A DNA stretch of 64,000 nt from Basidiobolus meristosporus CBS 931.73 (taxonomy: Eukaryota > Basidiobolomycota > Basidiobolomycetes > Basidiobolales > Basidiobolaceae): assembly GCA_002104905.1 (NCBI GenBank), contig MCFE01000020.1, forward strand, positions 62,001-126,000. The letters are read 5' to 3'. Position 1 is the first letter of the stretch. Every line of letters begins with the position of its first letter. This document shows positions 11,349 through 22,140 of this stretch, in pieces. Made by a program: the position numbers and the translations under genes. The notes beneath the pieces were generated by a model that made no database searches, was not told the DNA's origin, and saw only the letters and a list, made by a program, of their open reading frames with translations.

Positions 11349-12755
11349 ATGTATACCTACACTAAGCTGAATCCGAAGTCGACAACTTTTGAGTTTATGG
11401 GCCCACCAGGCGCCATTCTGATCATTACACTTTGCAATGTATTGGTTTACTTTTTATACCTGGTTTGCAACGAAGATGGCTGCCCGCCCAATTGGTTATG
11501 GAACTTCAGCCCTCCGAATTTTTTGGCTTACGCTAACAAGCTGACCTTCTTTGAATACTCTACCCTATTTGTTTACCTCGGTTGGATCGCGTATCTTGCC
11601 ATTCTGTACTTTGTCATTCCTTGCGAAGAACGTGAGGGGACTCGGTTAAGAAATGGCCAAACTCTGAAGTACAAAATCAACGGTATTCCGTACGCTTTTC
11701 GGACCACTTTCCATATTCTTTCTAACACATGCCATTTTCACAGCTTTCAAGTCATTGTTGGTTACTCTCTTCTTGGTCATTCTTACGTTATTCGTCTACG
11801 GCCCCGCTCCTTTTGTATTTATTAGCGACCATTTTCTCTCGCTTATCACTGCAGCTGTGATAATCTCCACGACCCAGGCCTTCTATCTTTATTTTTCCTC
11901 TTTTGCTGATGGAAAGCTGTTGGCCCTTGGTGGTAATTCAGGCAACGTTATTTACGATGTAAGTAGCATTATTAGCGTTTATATATCCGAAACACCCCCT
12001 AATTCGGTGCTCAGTTTTTCATAGGGCGTGAGTTGAACCCTCGCATTGGCCCTCTAGATCTCAAGTATTTTTGTGAACTCCGACCCGGTCTTATTGGGTG
12101 GATAATGCTGAACTTTTCGATGACAGTCAAGCAATATGTTACATATGGGAAGGTCACAGATTCTATGCTTTTGGTGTTACTTCTCGAAGGCTATTATGTT
12201 ACTGAATCCCTTTACAATGAGGCGAAAGTGTTGACCACCATGGACATCACTACCGATGGCTTTGGATGGATGTTGAGCTTTGGAGATTTAACATTGGTTC
12301 CATTTACCTACACACTTCAGGCGCGGTATCTAGCTACCCATCCAATTGAGATCGGAGTGTTCTGGAGCTCCCTGATTGTCGGCACCAAGCTGTTAGGATA
12401 CTACATCTTCCGTAGTGCCAACAATGAGAAGAATGAGTTCCGTAAGAACCCAAACTCCCCCAAGGTGAAGCACTTGAAGTATATGGAAACAGAGACTGGT
12501 TCCAAATTAATTATTTCTGGCTGGTGGGGGATGTCCAGACACATCAATTATTTCGGTGATTGGCTCATGTCGCTTGCCTGGTGCTTACCCACTGGCTTCA
12601 ACACTATTTTCACCTACTACTATGCAATCTTCTTCGCGGTGTTGCTCTTCCATAGATCACTTAGAGATGAGCACAAGTGCAAGCTAAAGTACAAGAAGGA
12701 TTGGGACAGATACTGTGAGATTGTCCCTTACAAGATCATTCCTTACATCTATTAA
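11349..12755 (+). CDS. ERG24: Delta14-sterol reductase
   Basis: NADPH-dependent reduction of the C14 double bond of sterol intermediates in the ER, part of ergosterol synthesis. Three exons (11349-11682, 11744-11958, 12015-12755) splice in phase to 429 aa. Introns are 61 nt (branch CTAAC) and 56 nt. Family hallmarks: FEFMGPPGA at the N-terminus; LLALGGNSGN, which reads across the second intron into FFIGRELNPRIG; SGWWGMSRHINYFGDW; and a C-terminus rich in basic/aromatic residues ending PYIY. Many hydrophobic segments fit the polytopic ERG4/ERG24 family. The acceptor at 12014 is chosen over a TAG six bases downstream because it restores FFIG. Convergent with ferrochelatase. Confidence 0.95.
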
Positions 12756-12848
12756 TTCACCAATAAAACACTCGCGATTCTCGGGGTTTATTTGATGGGG
12801 ACAATTTACACAGTTGACAGTGGGTTTCATCTGCAGTGAGGAGGTACT

Positions 12849-14363
12849 TTACTGGTTCATAAATAAGTCCCTCATCTTGCCGCATGTCTCATTGGTACAG
12901 CCTGGGCAGCGAAGTGGAAATTGTGGCGAATGCAGTGTTTCCTTCTCCAAGTTCTCCTTCACCGCCTCAGCCATGGCCTCCACGAAAAATGAAGAGTCGT
13001 TAAGAGATTCGGCTCTTTTGATACCGGTAATACCCAGCTATTTTTGAAAGAAGCGATGCTGGTTAATAGCGTGGATAAGGAATGCTCGATGCAATATTCT
13101 TCTACTAACCTGCTTTGCCTCATTACAGTATTCATGATCTAATTCATATAATGTCTCGATGTGATCAGAGGTAAATGCGATAGGTACAAGCAGTACGTTC
13201 TTCTGCTTTTGCTTAGCAAGCCCTTTTAAAGCATCGTTTGTTTGCGGGCCTAACCAAGCAGAGGGCCCAACCTGAGATTGCCAAACTAACCGGTATGGAT
13301 TGCTATAGCCCAGGCTGGCCATAACCCTGTCTACAGTGGCTCCTACCTCGGCGGGATACGGGTCTCCTCGATTAACGGTGGCCATGGGCAGAGAATGGGC
13401 AGAAAATAAGATCACCACTTTATCACGCTCTTCCTCGGAATATTCATTTAGCGCCGCTTGAACCCGGTCAGTAAATGCCTTCATATACTGTTAGATTTGT
13501 GTTTCATTAGGACACCAAACAGTAACACGTACTTTGATTAATTTAGGATGAGTAGACCATCTGTCTATCAGGCTCCACTTGATGGTACCATCTGCATCTA
13601 GCGTCTGAAGTCTTCTGTATAGTTCGTTCAAATTACTACCAGTAGTAGTACACGAATACTGTGGATACTGTGTGAACGCAACCACTCTACGCACACCATC
13701 TTTTTTTATCTCTTCCAAGGCATGCTCGGTTAACGGGGCAGCATATCGAAATCCAATGTAAGATTTATGTGGGGCTTGTCAAAGTACGGGTTATTACGGA
13801 TTCTTTAAATCAAAATTCACCTCCATTCCAGTTACCTGTGTTGGGGGAAATTTTATCCAACAGTTGTTCCATAAGCCTGCCCTGCTTTTGCGTCCAGCTA
13901 CGAATTGGAGAGCCACCGCCGATGGCGCCGTATTGGCCAACGATCTTGGGGGTTCGTCGTTTTGCGATGAGTGGAGCAAGCACCGATTGGAAAGGAAGTG
14001 GAATAATATCGGAGTCCGAAAAGAGCCTAGTCAAGAAGTCCTCTACTTCGGATAATTTGGAAGGTCCACCCATGTTCATTAGTAGCACACCAGTTGCGCT
14101 ATTATGGTGAAAAAGGGTTAAGGGGATGGGCAAGTTACCACAGCTGGGTGTGACTTACGGCTTGAAGTTGTTGGTCGTAGAAGGATCCAAACTCCTTTCA
14201 CTTGGGCCATCCGTGGCTATGGAGCGAGAGAGTATAGCTTTAGCGCTGAAAGCTATGGCGAACGATTAGATAATGCTGGTAACTGAGCAGTGAAGAGATC
14301 TTTACCATTAAAGCCAGCCCTGTTTCCCAAGCTTCCACGTAGACAATTCATCAGCAGTGACAT
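12849..14363 (-). CDS. HEM15: Ferrochelatase, [2Fe-2S] type, mitochondrial
   Basis: Inserts Fe2+ into protoporphyrin IX, the last step of haem synthesis, at the inner mitochondrial membrane. Six exons (14363-14306, 14252-14159, 14098-13836, 13774-13533, 13487-13110, 13037-12849) give 407 aa. The N-terminus ([13 protein letters not shown]..., RSIAT) looks like a mitochondrial presequence. Motifs: [58 protein letters not shown]. The C-terminus has CPGCTNETC (C-x2-C-x4-C), matching the cluster ligands of the animal and fission-yeast enzymes; the fourth ligand would be the Cys of QYSC. The final intron (13038-13109) has no in-frame stop until its own terminal TAG, which can mislead ORF calling. 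Confidence 0.96.
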
Positions 14364-15019
14364 GATTTCGATGACCTAGGGATATCAGTGATGCCTCTAT
14401 ATACGAGGGAAATTTTTGTTGCTAGCCCAATAGGAGAGGAATTTGATATTTATTCACATCCCAAAAAGAAAGATCTCACATTCTCATCCAACTTGTCAGT
14501 TATGAATCGGTGCGTTAGTCATAAATCTTTGATGCGGGGAAGAGCATGATTGATGATCGCTCCGTTAGCATTGGCTATTCAGCCTGAATACATTTTTGTA
14601 AATCCGGGTGAAAGGACGTATAAATCGGGATGGATGTGTGGTAATTTAGTGAGAAATACTGTGGGGTTCCGGAGGTTCACTTCTATATTAAGTGAACCAA
14701 AAGCCGAAGTTACCGTATTTGTGATGGGCTTGGTCATTTATTGAGGACCAAGTGATTTGAGGATTAAGGTTACTTGAAGCTAGCCAAACCATCAAGATGT
14801 GGATTGATTAATCCTGCTTAATCCTCAAGAGATCCTGGTTCTTTCTTTTTGACTGTTTCCCAACCGAAATCTTCACCAGCCGCATCTGTAACTATCTCAC
14901 CAATACTAAGCCGTACAGGAGGGTGATGGAGCATTACGAACATTCAACAGCTCCCGATACCTTGTTATCACCTTTTGAATATGTGCCTCAAGTTTTTAGT
15001 TATATTCCTACTTTCCGTT
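14364..15019. other. Spacer upstream of ferrochelatase
   Basis: Promoter side of HEM15 and 3' side of the unidentified minus-strand locus. No gene recognised. Confidence 0.3.
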
Positions 15020-16154
15020 CCAACATATAATACCCAGCTGCTGCACCCTCTTTCTCAAAGATTTGTGCCATCACACCAGTAAACGATGGCTCGGCCATAT
15101 CTTTGCTTAAGGATGGTATCAGCTTCTGGCCAAGAATGCTCTCTTACTCAGATCGCGCCATACTTCTCCCAGCAATAAGGAGAAGTTATTCATAGCGAAG
15201 GACCAAAAGTATGGGTTTGTAATGGAGCCCTAGACATCGCTTAGTTTAAAATCCCAAAACTGATAATCTTCTCTTGCAAATGCTATACAGCCACCTGGGC
15301 CAACAATCAATTGGCGAACATGGTGAGCGTTGATCTAAGAAATGCATGGCTTCATTCACTGTATGGAGGATTTCACTCACAGTGGGAACGAGATACACTC
15401 CAAATGGGATACCACCACCATTGGGGACTGGATACACGTTCATTTTGACCAGGCCGCGATACTCTGGCTTCACTTTGTAACACGTGTCACAGAATGTCAC
15501 TACTCTTGCTGCTCCAGGGTTTTCCCAGAAAGGCCACCAACACGATCTAGATAGAAGCCTGCACATGTAATGATATTCTTGCCCAGGACTTCTAGGGTAT
15601 GCCCCTTGTTGGCAGGCCCCGCGCCACTAATCTGCAAGATCCTCATTAACAATGTGTCTACTGTAAGCAGGGATTGTACTTGGCATCACTCGATGATCTG
15701 ATGTATGAGTGAATTTTTCAGCTTAGCTTGATTTCTCCTCTCCTAATGTTTTCGGAAGATTGAGTCTTGAGCCCAAAATAGGAGATACTTACCCACTCTC
15801 TTTGATCTCTTGAGATAAATACTGTACTACTAGCCCAAAGTCCACGATTCATTAATTAGGTGAATATAAGGCGGAATAGGCACGAACATTGCGAAGCTTA
15901 CTTTCCTTACCATTAACCACGTCATATTCAGCTTTGGTATTTACTGTTCTGAAAGTGTTTTCTTTCCAGAAGCCTAATAGCTTCGAGAGACCAGGCTTTT
16001 CCCCTGAGTTCTCTCCCGGTAACTTCACCCGCAGGCGGGGCTTCTCTTGGGCCGAGAATTTGCTTAATCTATGAAACCCAGCGTGACTTGTTTGTGTGTG
16101 AGCACACGCCAATGCTTTGGGTTTTAAGATTCTACTAGGTCTGGAAGCAAGCAT
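15020..16154 (-). pseudogene. Unidentified intron-rich or decayed gene, mitochondrial-like N-terminus
   Basis: Exon 1 (16154-15902) encodes a Ser/Lys/Arg-rich leader beginning MLASRPSRILKPKALAC and then GLSKLLGFWKENTFRTVN. It splices cleanly (exon 2 at 15826-15793, QYLSQEIKESG) using GTAAGC and GTAAGT donors. Downstream, protein-like blocks lie in changing frames: NKGHTLEVLGKNIITCAGF, EYRGLVKMNVYPVPNGGGI, HHVRQLIVGPGGCIAFARED, NPYFWSFAMNNFSLLLGEVW and KDMAEPSFTGVMAQIFEKEG, with a final TAA near 15020. Only one downstream join (GTGAGT donor, 46-nt intron at about 15338-15383) is convincing. I do not recognise the family. Either an intron-rich gene or a pseudogene with several frameshifts. Confidence 0.42.
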
Positions 16155-16202
16155 AGCCTTGGGTTTGCGTAGATTTGTGAGAGGCCTGTAATTGCTGAAC
16201 AA

Positions 16203-17286
16203 TAATTCGACTTCTGAACACCTGTCAATATGTACTGAGCGTATGTCACATGCTTAAGAAGGGTGGTAAACGGCACCTGGAGCAAACGCTGTATTTAATA
16301 TCGTACCTGACTTGACAATTATCAACCCCGGATAACGACATATAGGACAGATTTGGGTTGAAGTCGGCTTAATATTCGAAAGTCCAGACCAGAACAATGG
16401 ATTTGGTGAGTGTATGAACCTGCCCATTTTTGACCTCGTTCACGTTCAAATGCCCAATTGATATTCATCTGAACCTTATCCAACAACTAGACACATACTT
16501 TGGAATTGCTTATCATTCCGACAATCGTTTTGTACAGCAGCCATCTTTGTATGATCCAATATACTGTGGGTCGAGATACGTGATAGATATATTAGCCAGT
16601 TCGAATTTCGTCCCTATCTTTACGTTCATTGAGTAGCCCTATTAATCATGAGTGCTTATACCATGTTGGTAATGTTTCCCTATTTTGTGAACTGTCAACC
16701 TAGTAAGTTGAATATTGATCTCGAAGCAGCACTAGGTGTATTCTCGCTATTGCCCCATAACCTGTAGGATATCAATGGGCCAATGGGTAAGGACGAAAAC
16801 AATACAGTGTAAACCTCCCTGCACTAATTGCGAATCAGGGGTTCACTGTATCGCACACATTATTCCTCAGGAAAGAGATCTTATACTACATATAATCTAC
16901 ACTATATCAGGCAGGACTGGCCTGGTTGATAGTTTTGTGGCAGTCACACTTGTTAACGGTGCGATTGCCAAGCACTCTATTCCAGATGTGTAATCAACCG
17001 TGAAATACTCGTATACTTTCCCAATGTGGTTTCTCCTTTGCTCCGTGAAAATACCCACGACTGATTTAACGATATCTTAATTAGATTACGTCGATGGTTG
17101 TCTCCTACACTTGGCCCTTTTGTATTTTTGGATGACCTACTGGCTGACGGTATAGATGATATTCTGCTACCATGTGTTACACTAGTAAAATGACACCACA
17201 ACTTGCCTTCTTGACTAAGTAATGGCACACCTGTGAATTGTCGTTCAGATTTCTCAGCGGCCATGAGTAATCAGCGATTTATTTCC
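16203..17286. other. Spacer with no resolved gene
   Basis: Several short open frames on both strands, none with convincing composition or splice structure. No repeat or RNA recognised. Confidence 0.3.
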
Positions 17287-17643
17287 TCAAAAATCGAACA
17301 CCTTGTCTGTTTTACTAACAAGGACGCACCGATTGCTGTATGTCTGTTCGAACTTGAGGCTGGCGCCTTTTACAGTGGCTGTTATCGGGTCAAATATAGT
17401 CAAACACAATTTACCATTGTCTGAGAGCTCTTCAAAGGACCCAGATGCCTTGTCAAGAGATGAACAAGCAGCGTTAGCGTGAGGATGAGTGCCCCCAACA
17501 GGATGGCAGCTTAAGGTTACTTCGGACAATTTTGGACCCCCAGTATCCAGTCCTTGGTGAATAGTGAGCGTGTAGTGTGCTTCCCTTGCTGATATTATCA
17601 AGGAACTGCTTAGAAGAGCGCAAAATACAGCATACAGCCTCAT
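17287..17643 (-). CDS. Secreted subtilisin-inhibitor-like (SSI) protein
   Basis: Single-exon 118-aa protein with a signal peptide (MRLYAVFCALLSSSLIIS, cleavage likely before REAHY) and one SSI-type (MEROPS I16) domain. Features matching Streptomyces SSI: VTLSC; GTHPHANAAC, with spacing giving the first disulfide; then GKLC followed by a reactive-site-like loop CLTIFDP; then SNRC for the second disulfide; and the ending VFDF, where bacterial SSI ends VFAF. By alignment the P1 residue would be Thr and P1' Ile (C-L-T-I), unlike the Met-Val of classical SSI. The ATG at 17643 is used; the longer frame begins with GTG. A TATA-like stretch lies about 30-40 bases upstream. Predicted inhibitor of secreted subtilisin-type proteases. 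Probably acquired from an actinobacterium. Confidence 0.85.
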   Translation of the reverse strand: MRLYAVFCALLSSSLIISAREAHYTLTIHQGLDTGGPKLSEVTLSCHPVGGTHPHANAACSSLDKASGSFEELSDNGKLCLTIFDPITATVKGASLKFEQTYSNRCVLVSKTDKVFDF

Positions 17644-17971
17644 GGATACAGCCAGCACACAAACCGCGCTATTTTATAGTTTATATTTGTAGATCTTATT
17701 AGGTATTGGTGATTAGGATGTAATTCGAAAGAATTCTTTAGAAACAATTGCGATTCAACTCTGCTTAACTCATTAGGTTATAAAATCAGGTAAAATGCTG
17801 AGTATGATTAATTGTGAAGATAGGTTTGCTACTGGAGATATCACCCTCACGGATTGCCAGACCGTAGCGTGCCTTACTGGCTACTACCTTGGTGGATAAC
17901 TAACGTCATGTTTGAAGATGTATTTGGCATACTAACAGAATATATGTTACAAGTTTATGCTGCATTGTGGC
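17644..17971. promoter_or_regulatory. SSI gene promoter region
   Basis: On the minus strand TATAAACTATAAAATA (about 17671-17686) precedes the SSI start codon by about 30 bases. The rest is AT-rich with nothing else recognised, ending at an LTR relic. Confidence 0.5.
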
Positions 17972-18200
17972 TGTTATAAGTTTTATGTTTGCACCTAAAT
18001 ATCTCAGCTGACTTAGTTACCTAGATCCTAGCTTATGAGCTTTACTATCTCCTGCCCAAATTCTTTGTCGGGATTAACTTCAGCAACTTTCCTGTTCTGG
18101 GTACCTGTCATTTTGGTGGAAATAGTCTAAACTGCCCAAAAGCCCCCAAGCTCTGCATGTATGCACTCCGGACCTTCCTAAGCATACTATACATGATGGT
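17972..18200 (+). repeat. Diverged copia LTR copy
   Basis: Starts TGTTATAAGTTTTATGTTTG and then follows the LTR family through GCACCTAAATAT, CTTAGTTACCTAGATC and CCCAAATTCTTTGTCGGGAT, then AAGCATACTATACATG. Clearly older and more diverged than the solo LTRs at 18453 and 27167; the sense end is missing. Confidence 0.6.
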
Positions 18201-18202
18201 TT

Positions 18203-18366
18203 TGTTGTTAGAGTCTTGGGTGTTTGAAGGTGGCTTGGAGAACAAGTAGATTATGGGGTACTCACAAGAGTATGTGTGCTTAGTTTGGGGGTAGTTGGAT
18301 AACTTATCAGAGTTTCATGTTCTGGGTGCTTTGGTGAAAATAATCCAAGTAAATCCCTACAAAGTA
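18203..18366 (-). repeat. Diverged, internally deleted copia LTR copy
   Basis: TGTTGTTAGAGTCTTGGGTG followed by AGAACAAGTAGATTATG, TATGTGTGCTTAGTTTGGGG and TTCATGTTCTGGGTGC, in opposite orientation to the preceding copy. About half the length of a full LTR. Confidence 0.6.
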
Positions 18367-18452
18367 CAAAGCTCATATGATATAAATTTAATTAACAAGA
18401 TAGTAAAATATATAGGTAACATTATGTAATACATTTTCCTAGACTTTGCAAA

Positions 18453-18780
18453 TGTTGTAAGAGTCTTGGAGATATTGGAAGTGATTGGGAGAACAAGTAG
18501 ATTATGTGGTTTTCACTTAATGATTTATTGAATGTAAAAGTAGAGTTTATACTTTTACATGATATTGGCATAACAAACACGTAGTATAGGTTTAAAAAGG
18601 TCCCAAGAACATGTGTGCAAAGTTTGGGGCTGTTTGGTCAACTTATCAAATTTTCATGTTCTGGGTAAATATTCTAAGTAAATCCCAACAAGGAATTTGG
18701 CCAGTATTCTCTAAGATTTGTAGGTAATGATCCAAGTGACCAAGGTGAATATTTAGGTGGAATTACGAATCTTTACAGCA
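18453..18780 (-). repeat. Solo copia LTR with 5-bp TSD
   Basis: A 328-bp copy of the LTR that abuts the copia element at 61967-62298. It begins TGTTG on the plus strand and ends CAGCA (expected CAACA). It is flanked by the 5-bp direct repeat GCAAA at 18448-18452 and 18781-18785, so it is a complete solo LTR left by LTR-LTR recombination. Strand given is the element sense. Confidence 0.9.
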
Positions 18781-18879
18781 GCAAAAGTATAAAAACTGCC
18801 TTTGTAAGTCTCCAAGTGCAACCATACAATATATTAGTTTCTAGTAACCTCCAGGATGTAAATTTTGTAATTACACCTT

Positions 18880-19069
18880 GTTGTCCAAACAGTCCCAAAC
18901 TTGGCACACATGCTCTTGGGACCTTTCTTAGCGTATTCTACGTGTTTATTTTGCCAAGACAATGCAAAAGTTTAAATACTACTTTTACATTCAATAAATC
19001 ATCAAGTGAAAACCACACGATCTACTTGTCCTCCCAATCACTTCCAACATCTTCAAAGCTCTTACAACA
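18880..19069 (+). repeat. Truncated copia LTR copy
   Basis: TTGTCCAAACAGTCCCAAAC onward matches the second half of the LTR in sense orientation, ending CTTACAACA at 19069. The first part is missing. Confidence 0.8.
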
Positions 19070-19329
19070 CAGGAGATTGTTTTAGACTCTAGTGTGAGTG
19101 TCTTTAGTTATCATAACTGGCTGACAATATATATTTAGAGATTACACTAAAGTTTGATTTTCAATTACCATCTCTTTGGTGTAAGTAATTAATCTACACC
19201 TAAACTACTCAAATATCTTAGGAATTTACTTAACTTATTGCTAAACTATGGATAATATACATAAGATTTAGCTTGTGGGACGTCAGCTAATTGTCAGAAT
19301 TAGTAAAGGTCTGGAAGTTATCAGGATTT

Positions 19330-19540
19330 TTAAGCTGATTCAAAAGCCCCCAGAACTTACGCACAGATTCCCAAGACCTTTCTTAAAGCATAACTATCCT
19401 TAGCTTTACAAAGTTCCCCCAAGTGTATAAGCACTTTACTCGACCTCAATAAAATACCATATGAATCTCACGCAATTCTTCTAGTTCAACAAATCACTTC
19501 CAATACTCCCTCGAATCTTGCAACAATCTTGAGCTCTTTA
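19330..19540 (+). repeat. Old copia LTR relic
   Basis: Recognisable but diverged LTR segments: CAAAAGCCCCCAGAACTTAC, CCCAAGACCTTTCTTAAAGC, then AACAAATCACTTCCAATACT and GAATCTTGCAACA. Boundaries approximate. Confidence 0.5.
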
Positions 19541-20671
19541 GATTTGCAGAAATACTGAAATGATAATCAACACTATAGTCCCCAAATGGTATATTTATCT
19601 GTGTACTAACTTTCATAACATATTCCAGCACTTTACATAAGCTGAAGTATAATTATAGTAGTTTTACTCACAAAGCCTTTCAGTATATATAGGAAACAAT
19701 TTTATAGTTGAAGCTTTAACCTGGTTCTTATGACTAGATTTCATATATTGGTACTCGTATACTAACAATACTGAAGCCTCATAGGCCTTATATTACTGCC
19801 AAACTTGTATGTGTGGCCAAATTTAGCGAGCTTCATTTGACTAGCGTGCACGTGTAACTGTTTATTAGCCAACAATCATGTGCCAAGTCAAGAAGAATTG
19901 GCTGCGAATAAAGATCCCACATCCCTAAAAATACAATAAAAAAGTATGGCACAAAGTGATTGCTGCCTCCGGAGCTCAAACAACCTGTTTGGTATATCAT
20001 TATCCGAGCATACCCGAGTTTGGTTTGAAATTCGCGTTACTCAGCAGTATGGTGCTTCATAAGAACTCAATAAGTATTGTACAACAATGTACGTTTTATG
20101 TCGACCACCGATGGGTTATGTATATGTGTTATCGTGAAGTGAACTCAACAACTAATGGGTAACTCTCCAGACATTGAATCACCATGAGACCGAATTTAGT
20201 ATTGTTCCGTTTCATATCCAAATTCGGTAATCTTCTGGAAACTCTGCAGATGCAATACATACATACTAGCGAAGCAATATAATCTAGCAACTTGGAATAG
20301 TTTCACAATCTTTTAATTTAGAAATGTTCTAGAAGCATATCCTTGTCGAACTGAATCATGCTCCGGATAATTTACATTGAAACGTAGTTACACTAAACGT
20401 CGCGCTAATATGCGATGATCAAAGGCTTTGTCATATCAAGAGCACTTAGGGAATGGGAATGAAGCATCTATTCATGGCGCAGGGATATCCCTGATATTAC
20501 GTATTCTGTGCAAGAAAAGATCAGCTAGGTATTTCCTCGCCTATAGGAAAAACCACAACACTCATTATATGCAAGTATCATATCTTATTCGATGCAATTG
20601 AGTGTATTACACAATATATCAAGATTTATTTTCTTTGAGAACTAGACAACATGCAATCAACATGAATGGCC
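19541..20671. other. AT-rich spacer
   Basis: Between LTR relics and the nicotianamine synthase stop. No gene, RNA or further repeat recognised. Confidence 0.35.
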
Positions 20672-21589
20672 TCAGTCAATCACCTGTAAACGCCTAGCGA
20701 TAATAATCGAATTTACCACCTCGTTGTAAGGGTGAACAACCAGGACTGGTTCAAAACCAGTCAGCATTTCTGTCTCAATCTCGGGGTACAGAAGCGTTCT
20801 GAGACTATGGGCGCTACGAAGAATTAAATACGAGCCGGTCTTCATGGCTTTCCATAATTGCTTTGTTATTTTCTGTTTCTCTGCTGGTTCAAGTCCCACA
20901 AGTGCTGCTAGATACACCACATCGTGTTTCTTGAGATCCTGGATGTCCTCAACACCTTGATGATGGAATTGCATATTGTCTTGGACATCTGCCAGTTGGT
21001 TCACTAAGGCCATACTAAGCTCCAGTGCTTCTGCGTCGATATCGTAGTTGTCAATGGCAAAGTTGGCCGGATTCGAGTTGCCCTCTTGGGAGAGTAGCTC
21101 TCGTGCCAAACAAATCGAAGTTAAAGGAAGTGGCCCTGAACCTAGAAACGCAATCCTTTCAGGCGATTTCATCAAAACCGACCGGATAGCATTGAGCTCC
21201 ATCTTAACTAAAGCAACATAGTTCTGATAATATGGAAAACGTAATAGCTCCATTGTTGTATCCTTTGGACTGGCAACAATTTGCGAGGCCCATTTCACTT
21301 CCAAGCGGAATTCCCCAAGCGCACAAAGTTGGCGAAAGTGCTGGGTGATCTCGGTTATTCTCCTGTCGTGCAGAACAATCTCTAGTTCATGACGAGGCAG
21401 TGTTTTTATGCAAATGCTGACTAATTCACTAAAGGCGTCATTGATTTCAGGGCAAGGATCCAATACGGCTGCCTTAGTAAGAACTTGGTATATGGAGCAT
21501 ATGCGATCCCTAATATTTGTCGTCTCGAGGCATCCATTTTGCTGAAGAAAATCAGTTGATTCGGATGGGATGCTGGTGCGGCTAAGCAT
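20672..21589 (-). CDS. NAS: Nicotianamine synthase
   Basis: Condenses S-adenosylmethionine aminocarboxypropyl units into nicotianamine, a chelator of Fe, Zn, Ni and Cu. Uninterrupted 305-aa frame. Family motifs in order: FPYYQNYVALVKMEL (about 117-131), the SAM-binding block RIAFLGSGPLPLTSICLA (about 142-159), DNYDIDAEALELS, the HDVVYLAALVGLEPAEK block, LILRSAHSLRTLLYP, and the terminal VVHPYNEVVNSIIIARR. These match plant and Neurospora-type NAS closely; the length is normal. No intron, unlike most neighbours. It is divergent from the ZIF1-like MFS gene with 551 bases between start codons, which points to a shared promoter. A function in metal homeostasis or metallophore production is inferred from NAS plus its transporter neighbours. 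Confidence 0.93.
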   Translation of the reverse strand: MLSRTSIPSESTDFLQQNGCLETTNIRDRICSIYQVLTKAAVLDPCPEINDAFSELVSICIKTLPRHELEIVLHDRRITEITQHFRQLCALGEFRLEVKWASQIVASPKDTTMELLRFPYYQNYVALVKMELNAIRSVLMKSPERIAFLGSGPLPLTSICLARELLSQEGNSNPANFAIDNYDIDAEALELSMALVNQLADVQDNMQFHHQGVEDIQDLKKHDVVYLAALVGLEPAEKQKITKQLWKAMKTGSYLILRSAHSLRTLLYPEIETEMLTGFEPVLVVHPYNEVVNSIIIARRLQVID

Positions 21590-22140
21590 CTCTGGCTTCA
21601 GTTAAGTAGATTGAGAAGGATGAGGATCTATTTGAGCAGGGCAAAGTATTTTATACTGTAGATGCTAAGGCCGAGCACTGACGACGCATTTATTCGTACT
21701 TAACCCGAATATAATGCGACTAATAGACTCGAGATAGAAAGTGGCCCAGTTCAAATCTGAAAGAACCTCCATGCGACATGTTCTGTTTACTCTAAGCCAA
21801 CCACAGCTTTAAATTCCACAATTGTGCGTTAGAGATCATCTATATCCTAACTACATAAGGCTGGTATCATTCAAATCGCTTAATGGGAATCGAAGCAAAC
21901 TGGGCGAATATTCCTAAACTTTGTCAAACAGCACCACACCGTCCAATAAGGTATCCAGATAACCTCGGGCACTTCAATCTTTATGCTGTACAGCGCTTAC
22001 ATCAAATGGCGGAGGGTATTGCAACACAGCCTCAGAGGGATGTATCATGTTGATGGCCGCAGCGTTTACAGTCAAGCAAAAGTAATCCGTATTTAAACTG
22101 CAACTTCGGGGCATATCTCAAGATTTAAGCCACTATCATT
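21590..22140. promoter_or_regulatory. Bidirectional NAS / MFS promoter region
   Basis: 551 bases between divergent start codons. An ATCCAGATAA element at 21953-21962 resembles the ATCWGATAA site bound by fungal iron-responsive GATA repressors (SreA/Fep1 type), with one extra base. No other element assigned; a GATA core alone is weak evidence. Confidence 0.35.

Noticed and set aside
14550-14744. 64-codon plus-strand frame
   Set aside because: Random open frame in AT-rich spacer with no supporting signal.
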